Source: JANQIV01 sp050117315 (GTDB taxonomy: Bacteria; Bacteroidota; Ignavibacteria; Ignavibacteriales; Melioribacteraceae). From it: a DNA stretch of 64,000 nt. The position numbers were made by a program, and so were the translations under genes. Positions 8,991-17,109 of the stretch are shown here, piece after piece; the stretch's first letter is position 1; each line of letters opens with the position of its first letter. Location of the stretch: assembly GCA_050117315.1 (NCBI GenBank), contig JASFMY010000015.1:1-64000 (forward strand). Reading direction: 5' to 3'. Under the pieces are notes generated by a model. That model searched no databases. It saw only the letters and a list, made by a program, of their open reading frames with translations, and had not been told where the DNA came from.

Positions 8991-10337
8991 TCATCCCTTT
9001 CCAATAACTTTTTCCAGAATAGTTATGGCTTCAAACAACTCTTGTTTGCTTACTGTAAGAGGGGGCATTAATGTTAATATATTGCCTTGAGATACTTTAA
9101 AACTCAACCCCATCTCCAGGGCTTTATATATTATTTTCTCAGCTTCATCAATTGCCGGTTGTTTTGAATTTCTATCTTTTACGAGTTCAACTCCTAATAA
9201 TAATCCCAGACCTCTCACATCACCGATAATTCCATATTTGTTTTTTAGTCTCTTAAGCTCATTTTTTGCATAAGCTCCAAGTTCATTTGCTCTCGTAGTT
9301 AATTTATTTTCTATTATGTAATCCACTGCTGCTAATGCTGCCGCACACCCGACGCTTGATTTTTCATGGGTGAAATGTCCCAATGCTATATCACCTGCAA
9401 TATCAAATTTACTTTTGGTCAGCATAGCCGCTATAGGAAATATTCCGCCGCCGAGACCTTTGCCTATGCATAGAATATCGGGTTCAACACCAAAATATTC
9501 GTAAGCAAACATATAGCCCGTTCTGCCCAAGCAGATGGGAATCTCGTCAAATATTAAAAGGGCTTTATGCTTGTCGCAGATTTTTCTCACTTCTGCCCAG
9601 TATTCTTTTGGAGGAATCATCGCTGTTGTATACCTGATGGGTTCCGCTATAAAAGCCGCAACGTCGCCTTCATGTTGCATAACGTAATCAATATATTCTG
9701 GTGATGCCAAAGATTCGCTTCTCTCATTTATTTCATTCCGGTATGTATTCGGTGGAGGTACATGAATGGCCCCCGGCAGCAAGGGGCCTATGCCTTTTCT
9801 AAATAAACTCTCGCCCCCAATGCTTATTGAATCAAGGGAAGCGCCGTGAAAAGAATCCCACCAGCTTATTGTTTTAAATTTCCCGGTAACAATTCTTGCC
9901 AGTTTAAGCGCCATGCTGTTGGCATTAGTACCACCCGGCGTGAACAGCACTTTATCCAAATTTCCCGGGGCTAATTCCGTTAATTTTTTTGCCAATTCAA
10001 CGGCGGTTTTATTTGTATATCTTCTCGGGCAGAAGGATAATGTATCTAGCTGTTTTTTGATTGCTTCAATTACAAATTTATTTTTATATCCGACTTGATG
10101 AACATTATTCCCGTGAAAATCCAGGTACTTCTTTCCCTGTTTATCAATAATATAACTGCCGTCACAGTTTTCAAGCACATTTAAGCAAGGGGTTGAAAGG
10201 GATTGATGCAGAAAATATTTTGAATCTTCTTCGAGAATTCTTTTTGTTTCTTCATCTAAATTATTCTTTATCCATTCTTCTCTATGAGGCGAAATATTTA
10301 CATCGCCTTCGCTTCTTTCAATATTTTTACTTTTCAT
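8991..10337 (-). CDS. Class III PLP enzyme, PbfA-like (probable (R)-1-hydroxy-2-aminoethylphosphonate ammonia-lyase)
   Basis: This is a 448-residue fold-type I, class III aminotransferase-family protein. The PLP lysine is K293 in LCIGKGLGGG and the ring-nitrogen Asp is D264 in LIFDEIPICLGRTG. That last motif departs from the DEV(Q/I)TGFGRTG of ordinary transaminases. From memory it resembles PbfA, the lyase that converts hydroxylated AEP to phosphonoacetaldehyde. Position supports this: it is the last gene of a tight AEP operon containing phnW- and phnX-type genes, 4 bp after another class III enzyme. A normal omega-transaminase remains possible. PbfA identity is an inference of moderate strength; family membership is certain. 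Confidence 0.72.
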   Translation of the reverse strand: MKSKNIERSEGDVNISPHREEWIKNNLDEETKRILEEDSKYFLHQSLSTPCLNVLENCDGSYIIDKQGKKYLDFHGNNVHQVGYKNKFVIEAIKKQLDTLSFCPRRYTNKTAVELAKKLTELAPGNLDKVLFTPGGTNANSMALKLARIVTGKFKTISWWDSFHGASLDSISIGGESLFRKGIGPLLPGAIHVPPPNTYRNEINERSESLASPEYIDYVMQHEGDVAAFIAEPIRYTTAMIPPKEYWAEVRKICDKHKALLIFDEIPICLGRTGYMFAYEYFGVEPDILCIGKGLGGGIFPIAAMLTKSKFDIAGDIALGHFTHEKSSVGCAAALAAVDYIIENKLTTRANELGAYAKNELKRLKNKYGIIGDVRGLGLLLGVELVKDRNSKQPAIDEAEKIIYKALEMGLSFKVSQGNILTLMPPLTVSKQELFEAITILEKVIGKG

Positions 10338-10341
10338 TTCT

Positions 10342-11694
10342 TTATGAATTTATTAAAAGTTTATCGGCAATATCTAAGGCATCGTCAATTGATTCAACAA
10401 TGTATTCCATCTCATCGTAAGTAACTATAAGCGGAGGAACAATCCAGATGCCGAACTTATCTTTCGGAATATAGATATTCTTTTCATTCAATAAATATTG
10501 CGCAATAATAGTGATGATCGATTCACGGTATTTTTCCGTCGGTTTTCTAACCGGGTATTTATCATTGGATTTTAATTCTATTGTCCAGAAGAGTCCCTTT
10601 CCCCTTATCTCGCCGACTGAATTGTGTTTCTTTTCAAGAGCCGACAGCAAGGCAAATAAATATCTTTCTTTTTGCTTTAATACAGGTAAAATTTCTTCTT
10701 CCAAAACGTTAATACTTTCCAGTGCAGCAGCGGATGCAAGAGCATGCCCGGAAAAGCTCTGCCCCTGAATGAAAACAAAATCGTTAAATGATTCAGCTAT
10801 TCTTTCGGAAAATATAACCGCCGTAATGGGACAATAAGCGCCCAATGCTTTGCCTATTATTACAATGTCGGGCTCTAAGTTATAATGTTCGAAGGCAAAC
10901 ATTTTTCCGGTTCTTCCCATCCCGGTCACTGTTTCATCAACAACAAGCAAAATGTCATATTTATCTAAGATTTCATTCAACCTTTTAAAATATCCGTCAG
11001 GCGGGGGTATAATTCCGTTGGAACCTACTATGGTTTCAAGAATTACTGCCGCCACCCTATTTTTACCGCCTTCATTTTCAATTATATTTTCTACGTAATC
11101 TGCGCAAGCCAAGTCACATTCAGGGTATGTGTGGTTTAACGAGCAATACGCTTCGGGAGCGAAAACAACACCTGGAACATTAAACGGTTCGTTAAACCAT
11201 CTTCTAGGGTCACCGCTTGCAGACAGAGCGCCGCTCAATGATCCGTGCCATGATTTATATCTCGAAATAATTTTATAAGGAAATTGGTTGATATAATTCA
11301 GGTTTTCATGACTGCTTCTTATTTTGTAATTCCGTGCTGCTTTTATTGCTGTTTCAACTGCGGCGGCTCCGCTTTGTCCGAACCACACTTTTTTATTTTC
11401 TCCGCCCGGAACCATCTCACACAGCTTTTTTGCCAAGAAAGCAGAAGGCTCCGTTGCGAAGTCATCGGTTACATAAATAACTTTTTCAATCTGTCTTTTT
11501 ATGGCTTCAATGACCCGCTTGTTGTTAAAACCAAGATTAATACATTCGTGGGCGCTTCTTAAATCAAATATTTTTCTGCCGTCTTTTGTAAATATCCAAC
11601 AGCCTTCTGTTCTTTCAACTTCAATGGGATTATAATCTTTTTGAATTCCCCAGTTATGTATAAAGTATTTTTTCTGTATTTGACCAATATTCAA
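10342..11694 (-). CDS. Class III aminotransferase in AEP operon (taurine/beta-alanine transaminase-like)
   Basis: The 450-residue protein has PLP Lys K282 (VIIGKALGAYCP) and Asp D253 (VVDETVTGMGRTG). Its N-terminus (NWGIQKDYNPIEVERTEGCW) resembles taurine:pyruvate and related amine transaminases. The apparent start is a TTG overlapping the TGA stop of the upstream GDPD-like gene; a stop two codons further up and the lack of an early in-frame ATG make this the only reasonable start. Translational coupling in the operon is therefore likely. It is clearly divergent from the class III gene downstream, so the two are not a recent duplication. Plausible substrates are AEP-like or taurine-like amines; none is shown by sequence. 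Confidence 0.75.
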   Translation of the reverse strand: MNIGQIQKKYFIHNWGIQKDYNPIEVERTEGCWIFTKDGRKIFDLRSAHECINLGFNNKRVIEAIKRQIEKVIYVTDDFATEPSAFLAKKLCEMVPGGENKKVWFGQSGAAAVETAIKAARNYKIRSSHENLNYINQFPYKIISRYKSWHGSLSGALSASGDPRRWFNEPFNVPGVVFAPEAYCSLNHTYPECDLACADYVENIIENEGGKNRVAAVILETIVGSNGIIPPPDGYFKRLNEILDKYDILLVVDETVTGMGRTGKMFAFEHYNLEPDIVIIGKALGAYCPITAVIFSERIAESFNDFVFIQGQSFSGHALASAAALESINVLEEEILPVLKQKERYLFALLSALEKKHNSVGEIRGKGLFWTIELKSNDKYPVRKPTEKYRESIITIIAQYLLNEKNIYIPKDKFGIWIVPPLIVTYDEMEYIVESIDDALDIADKLLINS

Positions 11695-12497
11695 TTCTTA
11701 TTTTCTTTTAATGTTAGTAAGTATTCTCTCAATTCGGCAGGTTTATCAGTCCCTATAAAGTCAATCCCGGTATTATACAATAAACTCCAATGCTCGGCAT
11801 TATCCGGTACAGCCCAGAGCCTGACTTTTTTATTTTCACCGTGAATTTTATCTGCAAATGACTTAAGTTTATTTTTAATTGACTTGTAGTCGGTTGGTTT
11901 TACTTTTAAATACTCCAATACATCCATGCAATGATCGCTGATTAAGGGATATAAAAAGCTTTCCTTTTCTATATCCTCAATTCTGCCGTCAATGGCACAA
12001 TAACGTTCTTTTTGGTCTTTAATAAATTTCTTAGGTCTGTCCCCGCTAATTACTACATTAATTTCTTTTTCATTTATATTACCGTCCTTTGTATATGTTG
12101 TAACAATGCTCTTGTATTCTTTAAGTTGATAGTGCAGGACCAGATAAGTAGGCAGAGCTTCACTTTTTATATCTATTAATAATTGAATCGGGAACAAGCC
12201 CATATACTTTTCGTTGTTCGATTTTATGATTTCATTCAGCGGTTCCAGGTATAGTTTTTTTAGTGTATTGTTCTTACTTATCTCATCACTTTCATGGGCA
12301 ACAAATAATTCGTTATCAACTAAAAAAATATCCGCTTCAATGCTGCATATACCGTTATTAAGCGCATCAAATAAGGGATTAGTTTGATGATAGTCGTTAT
12401 GTGAGTGAGTATTTCTTAAAGGAATTATCTCTTGTGCACAAACGAGGTGATTCAATAAAAAGAAAAATAATATAACAACAACAGTTCTTTGAATCAT
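11691..12497 (-). CDS. GDPD/PI-PLC-superfamily phosphodiesterase-like protein, exported
   Basis: The 268-residue protein has a signal peptide (1-21, ending LVCAQ) and a TIM-barrel phosphodiesterase core. Visible elements are RNTHSHNDY near the N-terminus, the metal-type segment SIEADIFLVDNELFVAHE, LLIDIKSE, and late WAVPDN and GIDFIGTDKPAEL. These match the GDPD-like branch of the PI-PLC superfamily. It overlaps phnX by one base (TAATG) and the downstream class III gene by four. In this phosphonate operon it could release head groups from glycerophospho- or phosphonolipids outside the cytoplasm, feeding AEP or phosphate inward. That role is inferred from context. Confidence 0.75.
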   Translation of the reverse strand: MIQRTVVVILFFFLLNHLVCAQEIIPLRNTHSHNDYHQTNPLFDALNNGICSIEADIFLVDNELFVAHESDEISKNNTLKKLYLEPLNEIIKSNNEKYMGLFPIQLLIDIKSEALPTYLVLHYQLKEYKSIVTTYTKDGNINEKEINVVISGDRPKKFIKDQKERYCAIDGRIEDIEKESFLYPLISDHCMDVLEYLKVKPTDYKSIKNKLKSFADKIHGENKKVRLWAVPDNAEHWSLLYNTGIDFIGTDKPAELREYLLTLKENKN

Positions 12498-13324
12498 TAC
12501 GGTTTCTCTCCTTGATATATTCTTTCGTTTATTTCATCAATAATAAATGGAAGATCGGCAATAGTGTCTATTGTAAAGTGTGCGCCGGCTTTATGAAATT
12601 TTTGTTTTACGGTTTTAATCTTCTCGTTCAATTCGTTATCGCTGAGGTCATTGATTTGCTTTTCCGTCATACCCATTTCGTTACCCGGTATAACAATACC
12701 AACCGACCACATGCCGGCATTAAGCCCTTCTTCAATGTCTGAAATTGTGTCACCTATTTTTACCATGGCTTCCATCGGGTAAATGTTGAATTCCATTGCA
12801 TTTTTGAAAGCCATCCACGGGGCAGGTCTTCCGTATGGTACATCTGTAGCGCAAACCATATGATCAACTTCATAGCCCTGCTTTTTTGCAGACTCCATTA
12901 CAATTTCCATCATTGCATTATTATAACCGGTCGTAGAACCGATTTTTAATCCATTCTTTCTCAATTGATTTATAACTTTGACAGTACCGGGAATTATATC
13001 CGTATATTTTTTTAATATATCAATTTGCATTGGTACAAAATTATTAAACATCTCATCAATATCATTTTCAGTAATACTGCCGTTAATTTTTCCCCATTCG
13101 TTTTGCACACGATCCATTTCGCTTATTTCTCTTATATGATCTTTTTTGTGAAGTCCCATGGGAGTACGCGCTTCTTCCAATGTAATCTCAATTCCTTTTT
13201 GTTTAAAGACTTCAATAAAAACGGTTGTTGGCGCCATGCACCCAAAATCCACAGTTGTACCTGCCCAATCAAAAACAAGACCTTTAACGTTTCCTTTATA
13301 GCTTCTCTTAAAATAAAATTCCAT
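12497..13324 (-). CDS. phnX: Phosphonoacetaldehyde hydrolase (phosphonatase)
   Basis: This HAD-superfamily enzyme splits the C-P bond of phosphonoacetaldehyde to acetaldehyde and phosphate. The nucleophile motif is LVFDWAGTTVDFG (D19). The cap holds the Schiff-base lysine segment MGLHKKDHI (K60/K61), and a C-terminal HAD motif GDTISDIEEGLNAGMW follows. I start it at the ATG at 13324: GGGAGA lies just upstream, whereas the four-codon longer form would start at a TTG with no ribosome site. That gives 275 residues, typical for PhnX. It lies 16 bp after one phnW-like gene and overlaps the GDPD-like gene by one base. Its presence marks the operon as degradative rather than phosphonate-biosynthetic. 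Confidence 0.95.
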   Translation of the reverse strand: MEFYFKRSYKGNVKGLVFDWAGTTVDFGCMAPTTVFIEVFKQKGIEITLEEARTPMGLHKKDHIREISEMDRVQNEWGKINGSITENDIDEMFNNFVPMQIDILKKYTDIIPGTVKVINQLRKNGLKIGSTTGYNNAMMEIVMESAKKQGYEVDHMVCATDVPYGRPAPWMAFKNAMEFNIYPMEAMVKIGDTISDIEEGLNAGMWSVGIVIPGNEMGMTEKQINDLSDNELNEKIKTVKQKFHKAGAHFTIDTIADLPFIIDEINERIYQGEKP

Positions 13325-13340
13325 CTTATCTCCCAAAATG

Positions 13341-14489
13341 TTAAGTATTTATTTTTGCATTTAAATCTATTTCCATTTCCGACAATGTCTTTTCTATTGT
13401 TGCTACCAGGTATTGAACGTCGGTTGGAAAAATTCTTCCTATTGTTGCGATTCTAAATCCTTCCCAGGTGCTTAGTTTACCGAAGTAAATTATATTTCCC
13501 ATTTCCCTTAGACGGCTATAAAATTTTCTGAATTTGAATTTAGGGTCATCGGGATTCAAATATGATGTTATTATATAACTTCTCAAGTTGGGAAAAAGGT
13601 ATTCCGTAAATCCCAATTTTCTCATTCCTGTTATTAATGTATTGTAGTTATATCTGTATCTTTCACCTCTGGCAAGTACACCTCCTTCTTTTACAAGTTC
13701 GTCCAATGCATTGTTGAAAGCCAGTATTGATTGTATCGGGGGAGTAAACCTGAATTGATTTGTATTATTCATTTCTTCCCATTGATTATACAGGTTAAGA
13801 CTTAACGACCTTCCCCAGTCTTTTGTTTTCTTCAGTTCTTTAATCTTGGCAAAAATTATTGCAAAGCCGGGCATTGCCTCTAAACACTTATCAGGACCGG
13901 ATATAAGGTAATCAATGTTATTACCGTAAAAATCAATTTTCATAGCACCGAAGGTTGTGAGCGCATCTACAATTATTGTTTTGTTATATTTTTTTACAAT
14001 ATTTGATATTTGATCCAGTTCATTCAAAATTCCCGTAGTAGTTTCACAATGCACAAATGCAACGGAAGTAATTGCTTTATCTTTTCTTAATATTGTATCA
14101 ATCTCGTTTAAATCCGGTCGTCTATTTTCAGGATATTCAAGCCTAACAGTGTTGATTTTTGCTATCTCTGCAATCTGTGCCATTCTTTTGCCGTAAGCGC
14201 CGTTAATAATTACAAGCAATTTGCCGTCAGGGGGAATAGTGCTAGTTATTACTGATTCCAGGCCAAATGTTCCGCTGCCCTGCATAAATATAACGTCGTA
14301 GTCATCGTTGCTGCACTCGGCAATATTTATTAGTTTTGACTTTATTACCTGTAAAAGCTCCAGGAAATCATAGTCTCTTGAACCGATATCGTGGAGCATT
14401 AATTGTTTTGTTCGCAACGACGTAGTAACAGGTCCCGGGGTAAAAAGAGTGTTATCTTTTGATCTGCTTATATTGTTATAGCTTAACAT
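13341..14489 (-). CDS. phnW: 2-aminoethylphosphonate-pyruvate transaminase-like protein, copy 1
   Basis: This class V fold-type I transaminase should convert AEP plus pyruvate to phosphonoacetaldehyde plus alanine, the step before PhnX. Motifs: LFTPGPVTTS near the N-terminus, QGSGTFGLESVI, IVDALTTFGAMKID and the PLP-lysine segment SGPDKCLEAMPGF. I start at the ATG at 14489, which has a strong GAGGAAGAA ribosome site; a 16-codon longer reading begins at a TTG without one. The resulting length, 382 aa, fits the family. It is the more divergent of two paralogues in tandem (GPDKCLEAM versus SSNKCIEGV in the other), so it may prefer a different aminophosphonate. Confidence 0.88.
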   Translation of the reverse strand: MLSYNNISRSKDNTLFTPGPVTTSLRTKQLMLHDIGSRDYDFLELLQVIKSKLINIAECSNDDYDVIFMQGSGTFGLESVITSTIPPDGKLLVIINGAYGKRMAQIAEIAKINTVRLEYPENRRPDLNEIDTILRKDKAITSVAFVHCETTTGILNELDQISNIVKKYNKTIIVDALTTFGAMKIDFYGNNIDYLISGPDKCLEAMPGFAIIFAKIKELKKTKDWGRSLSLNLYNQWEEMNNTNQFRFTPPIQSILAFNNALDELVKEGGVLARGERYRYNYNTLITGMRKLGFTEYLFPNLRSYIITSYLNPDDPKFKFRKFYSRLREMGNIIYFGKLSTWEGFRIATIGRIFPTDVQYLVATIEKTLSEMEIDLNAKINT

Positions 14490-14566
14490 TTCTTCCTCGA
14501 TTAAATCACTGGGAAGAAATAAATAATTTTTTCTCAATACTACTAACCCTATGAGTTATTTTTTTG

Positions 14567-15709
14567 TTAAGATAATGTTTCCTTAATATTAACATTCATT
14601 TCAGTTAAAGTTTTTCGAACAGCATCTATTAAATGATAAATATCATTCTCAAAAATTCTGCCGATATTCCCTATCCTAAAACAGTCAACTTTACTAAGTT
14701 TTCCGGGATAAATAACCTGTCCCTTGTCGTTCAATAATTCATAAAATTTCTCAAACGAAAAATTCTTGTCTTCAGGGTATAAAAAAGAAGTAATGATATA
14801 ACCCATATTTTGTTCACTTAAATATGTTTTGAAACCAAGTTCACTCATTCCTTTCAAAAGAATTTCATTATTCTTTTTATACCTTTCCGCTCTTGCTTTA
14901 ATGCCGCCTTCTTCCTGTAACTCTTTTAACGCCCGGCGAAAAGCCAGTATTGAATGTGTCGGCGGCGTAAATCTAAACTGCCCGTTTTTTTCCAGACCTT
15001 TCCACTGTTCAAATAAATCAAGGCTGAGACTTCTTGCATTATTTTCACTTTTTATCAATTCTTCCTTTTTAACAATAACAAACGAAAAGCCGGGAACACC
15101 TTCAATACATTTGTTCGAGGAAGATACGAGGTAATCCACGTTACACCCGTTAAGATCTATTTCCATGGCGCCAAAACTGCTCATTGCATCAACAATAAAA
15201 ATTTTGTTGTAATCTTTTACGATCTTTCCGATTTCTTCCAAAGGATTAATTATCCCGGTAGTAGTTTCACAATGCACAATTGAAACGTTTGTAATCTCAC
15301 CATCGTTTTCCAAAACTTCTTTTATTGTTAAAAGTACAGGTATTTCATTTTCTTCAAATTCAATAAAGGAATTTTTTATTCCTGCCTTTTCGGCAATGCT
15401 TGTTATTCTCCTGCCGTAAGCTCCGTTAATTATAGAAAGAAGTTTTCCGTTCCGCGGTACCGAAGAAGTTATTACGGATTCAATGCCGAAAGTGCCACTG
15501 CCCTGCATTATTACGGCTTCATAGGCAGCATCATTGCTTACTCCAGCAATTTCCAAAAGATTATTTCTAATCTCTTTTACTACTTTTATAAATTCGATAT
15601 CCCTTGAGCCCAAATCCCTAAGCATAGCCTGTTTAACGGTACTGCTTGTAGTTAAAGGTCCCGGTGTAAATAAAATTTTGTCTTTGATGTTAGAAAGGTT
15701 GTTATTCAT
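14567..15709 (-). CDS. phnW: 2-aminoethylphosphonate-pyruvate transaminase, copy 2
   Basis: The 380-residue protein has the canonical PhnW features: ILFTPGPLTTS (12-22), QGSGTFGIESVI, HCETTTGIINPLEEI, FIVDAMSSFGAMEIDL and the PLP-lysine motif SSSNKCIEGVPGF. It is closer to the usual PhnW consensus than its neighbour copy and I take it as the true AEP transaminase. It sits between the DUF5690 membrane protein (16 bp gap upstream) and copy 1 (77 bp gap to that gene's preferred start). The two copies align over their whole length, so an old tandem duplication is likely. Confidence 0.92.
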   Translation of the reverse strand: MNNNLSNIKDKILFTPGPLTTSSTVKQAMLRDLGSRDIEFIKVVKEIRNNLLEIAGVSNDAAYEAVIMQGSGTFGIESVITSSVPRNGKLLSIINGAYGRRITSIAEKAGIKNSFIEFEENEIPVLLTIKEVLENDGEITNVSIVHCETTTGIINPLEEIGKIVKDYNKIFIVDAMSSFGAMEIDLNGCNVDYLVSSSNKCIEGVPGFSFVIVKKEELIKSENNARSLSLDLFEQWKGLEKNGQFRFTPPTHSILAFRRALKELQEEGGIKARAERYKKNNEILLKGMSELGFKTYLSEQNMGYIITSFLYPEDKNFSFEKFYELLNDKGQVIYPGKLSKVDCFRIGNIGRIFENDIYHLIDAVRKTLTEMNVNIKETLS

Positions 15710-15725
15710 TAGTAACTCACAATAA

Positions 15726-17045
15726 TTAAATTCTGTTAGGTAACGGCTCCTGAGTTTTTTCGGACTTTAGAGCACTTAATATTTGTTTTCTTCTGAAATA
15801 TATAATTGAAATGACGGTTAAAATTGAACAGACAATAGTAAGTGTGTAAGCAGATTTAATAAAGAAATCGTACCAGCTTAGTTCCGATTCCCCGAAGTTT
15901 TTATAAATCAATAAACCGACACTTGCCAGGTAACCAAAGGAATCGGCTATATAAATTAAGAACCCGGCATTGGACGCGGTTTTGTAAGTGGCTATAAACC
16001 TGTCAAACAAAATACAGTTAAAAGGCACATAACCCATATATAAACCAAACCCGACGATCATCATCCAAACGGTAGGTGAAATTAGCCCTGACAAAAAAGA
16101 TTGAGTTGAAATTCCAACCAGCAATATTCCTATAAGAATGATATAGTGGTTCACAAGCAATGCCTTCATATTGTTTTTAATAAGCATTAAAGAACCCATT
16201 ATTATCAAAACAGAAATTGCTATCGGTATTTCCGTATAAGTAAAAATCATAGGTTGATCGGCGTATCCTAGCTCACTCCAAATCTCAACGGCGTAATTAT
16301 CTCTTAAATCTCTAAACGCCGTAAGCCCCATGTAAATAAGTGTTAAAATGGTTATGCCGAACGCAAAAGTTTTAAAGAAGCTGATTCTTTCTTTATAATT
16401 CATTGGAACACGGACTGTCCTTAACTCTTCATCTTCTTTTGAGGGGGGAGGAACTTGATCCAGCATCCAGACAAAGAATACAAGCGGAACAGCAAATATA
16501 AGCCCGGTAACATAAGGCATACCGTATTCACTTATTCCAAAATCGTTGATAACTATTTTTCCAACGCTTTTAACAAAACCGGATGAGACAATAAAACTTA
16601 TACTTAAACCTGCACCCAAAACTTCTGTTAGTTTTCTTCCTTCCAGGTAACTGAATACCAGACCCCAAACCATGCCCAAAGGCAAGCCGTTAAAGAATAA
16701 AAACATTATGTTATAAGGCATAGGCGTAACGGAAAATAGGAATAGAGACAGTTCGGAGAAAGCGATGAGAATCAAAATTGTAACTGCCCTTTTGTTTTGT
16801 TTCATTTCAGAAACAATTTTGATTCCTAAAAATTTTGAGAGCATATATCCAAATACCTGTGAAATTATGAGAAGTGTTTTGTAATCAATTCCCCATAAAT
16901 CAATACCTGAAAAGCTTGCTACGGCAAAAGGTTTTCTAAAAGCATACATACAGGAGTAAGTACAGAACGCAGCAATAATCGTGTATACAGTAAAAGTAAA
17001 GTTGTTGGTATTTGTAAGCCGGTTTTTAACTCTAAAGTTCTTCAT
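15726..17045 (-). CDS. DUF5690-family MFS-like membrane protein, candidate aminophosphonate transporter
   Basis: The 439-residue polytopic protein has about 12 hydrophobic segments and the N-terminal signature TYSCMYAFRKPFAVASF seen in DUF5690 proteins, an MFS-like family of Bacteroidota. A hydrophilic loop at ~205-225 (QVPPPSKEDEELRTVRVP) splits the two halves, as in MFS carriers. It is the first gene of the compact AEP catabolic set and lies 64 bp after the triple-LamG gene. No other inner-membrane transporter is encoded in the operon, so it is the obvious candidate to bring AEP or a related compound into the cytoplasm. The transport role is inference. Confidence 0.75.
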   Translation of the reverse strand: MKNFRVKNRLTNTNNFTFTVYTIIAAFCTYSCMYAFRKPFAVASFSGIDLWGIDYKTLLIISQVFGYMLSKFLGIKIVSEMKQNKRAVTILILIAFSELSLFLFSVTPMPYNIMFLFFNGLPLGMVWGLVFSYLEGRKLTEVLGAGLSISFIVSSGFVKSVGKIVINDFGISEYGMPYVTGLIFAVPLVFFVWMLDQVPPPSKEDEELRTVRVPMNYKERISFFKTFAFGITILTLIYMGLTAFRDLRDNYAVEIWSELGYADQPMIFTYTEIPIAISVLIIMGSLMLIKNNMKALLVNHYIILIGILLVGISTQSFLSGLISPTVWMMIVGFGLYMGYVPFNCILFDRFIATYKTASNAGFLIYIADSFGYLASVGLLIYKNFGESELSWYDFFIKSAYTLTIVCSILTVISIIYFRRKQILSALKSEKTQEPLPNRI

Positions 17046-17109
17046 CTAAAATTAAAATTAGTTTTTAAAATTGGGGAGATATGTGCAGTCTCCCCAAGTA
17101 TAAACAGAT

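Noticed and set aside
12497..13336. Longer PhnX start at 13336
   Set aside because: That codon is TTG without a ribosome site, while the ATG at 13324 has GGGAGA just upstream.
13341..14537. Longer start for PhnW copy 1 at 14537
   Set aside because: The codon is TTG and adds a 16-residue tail not usual in PhnW; the ATG at 14489 has GAGGAAGAA directly upstream.
8991..17045. Phosphonate biosynthesis cluster
   Set aside because: No PEP mutase or phosphonopyruvate decarboxylase gene is present, and PhnX is a degradative enzyme.
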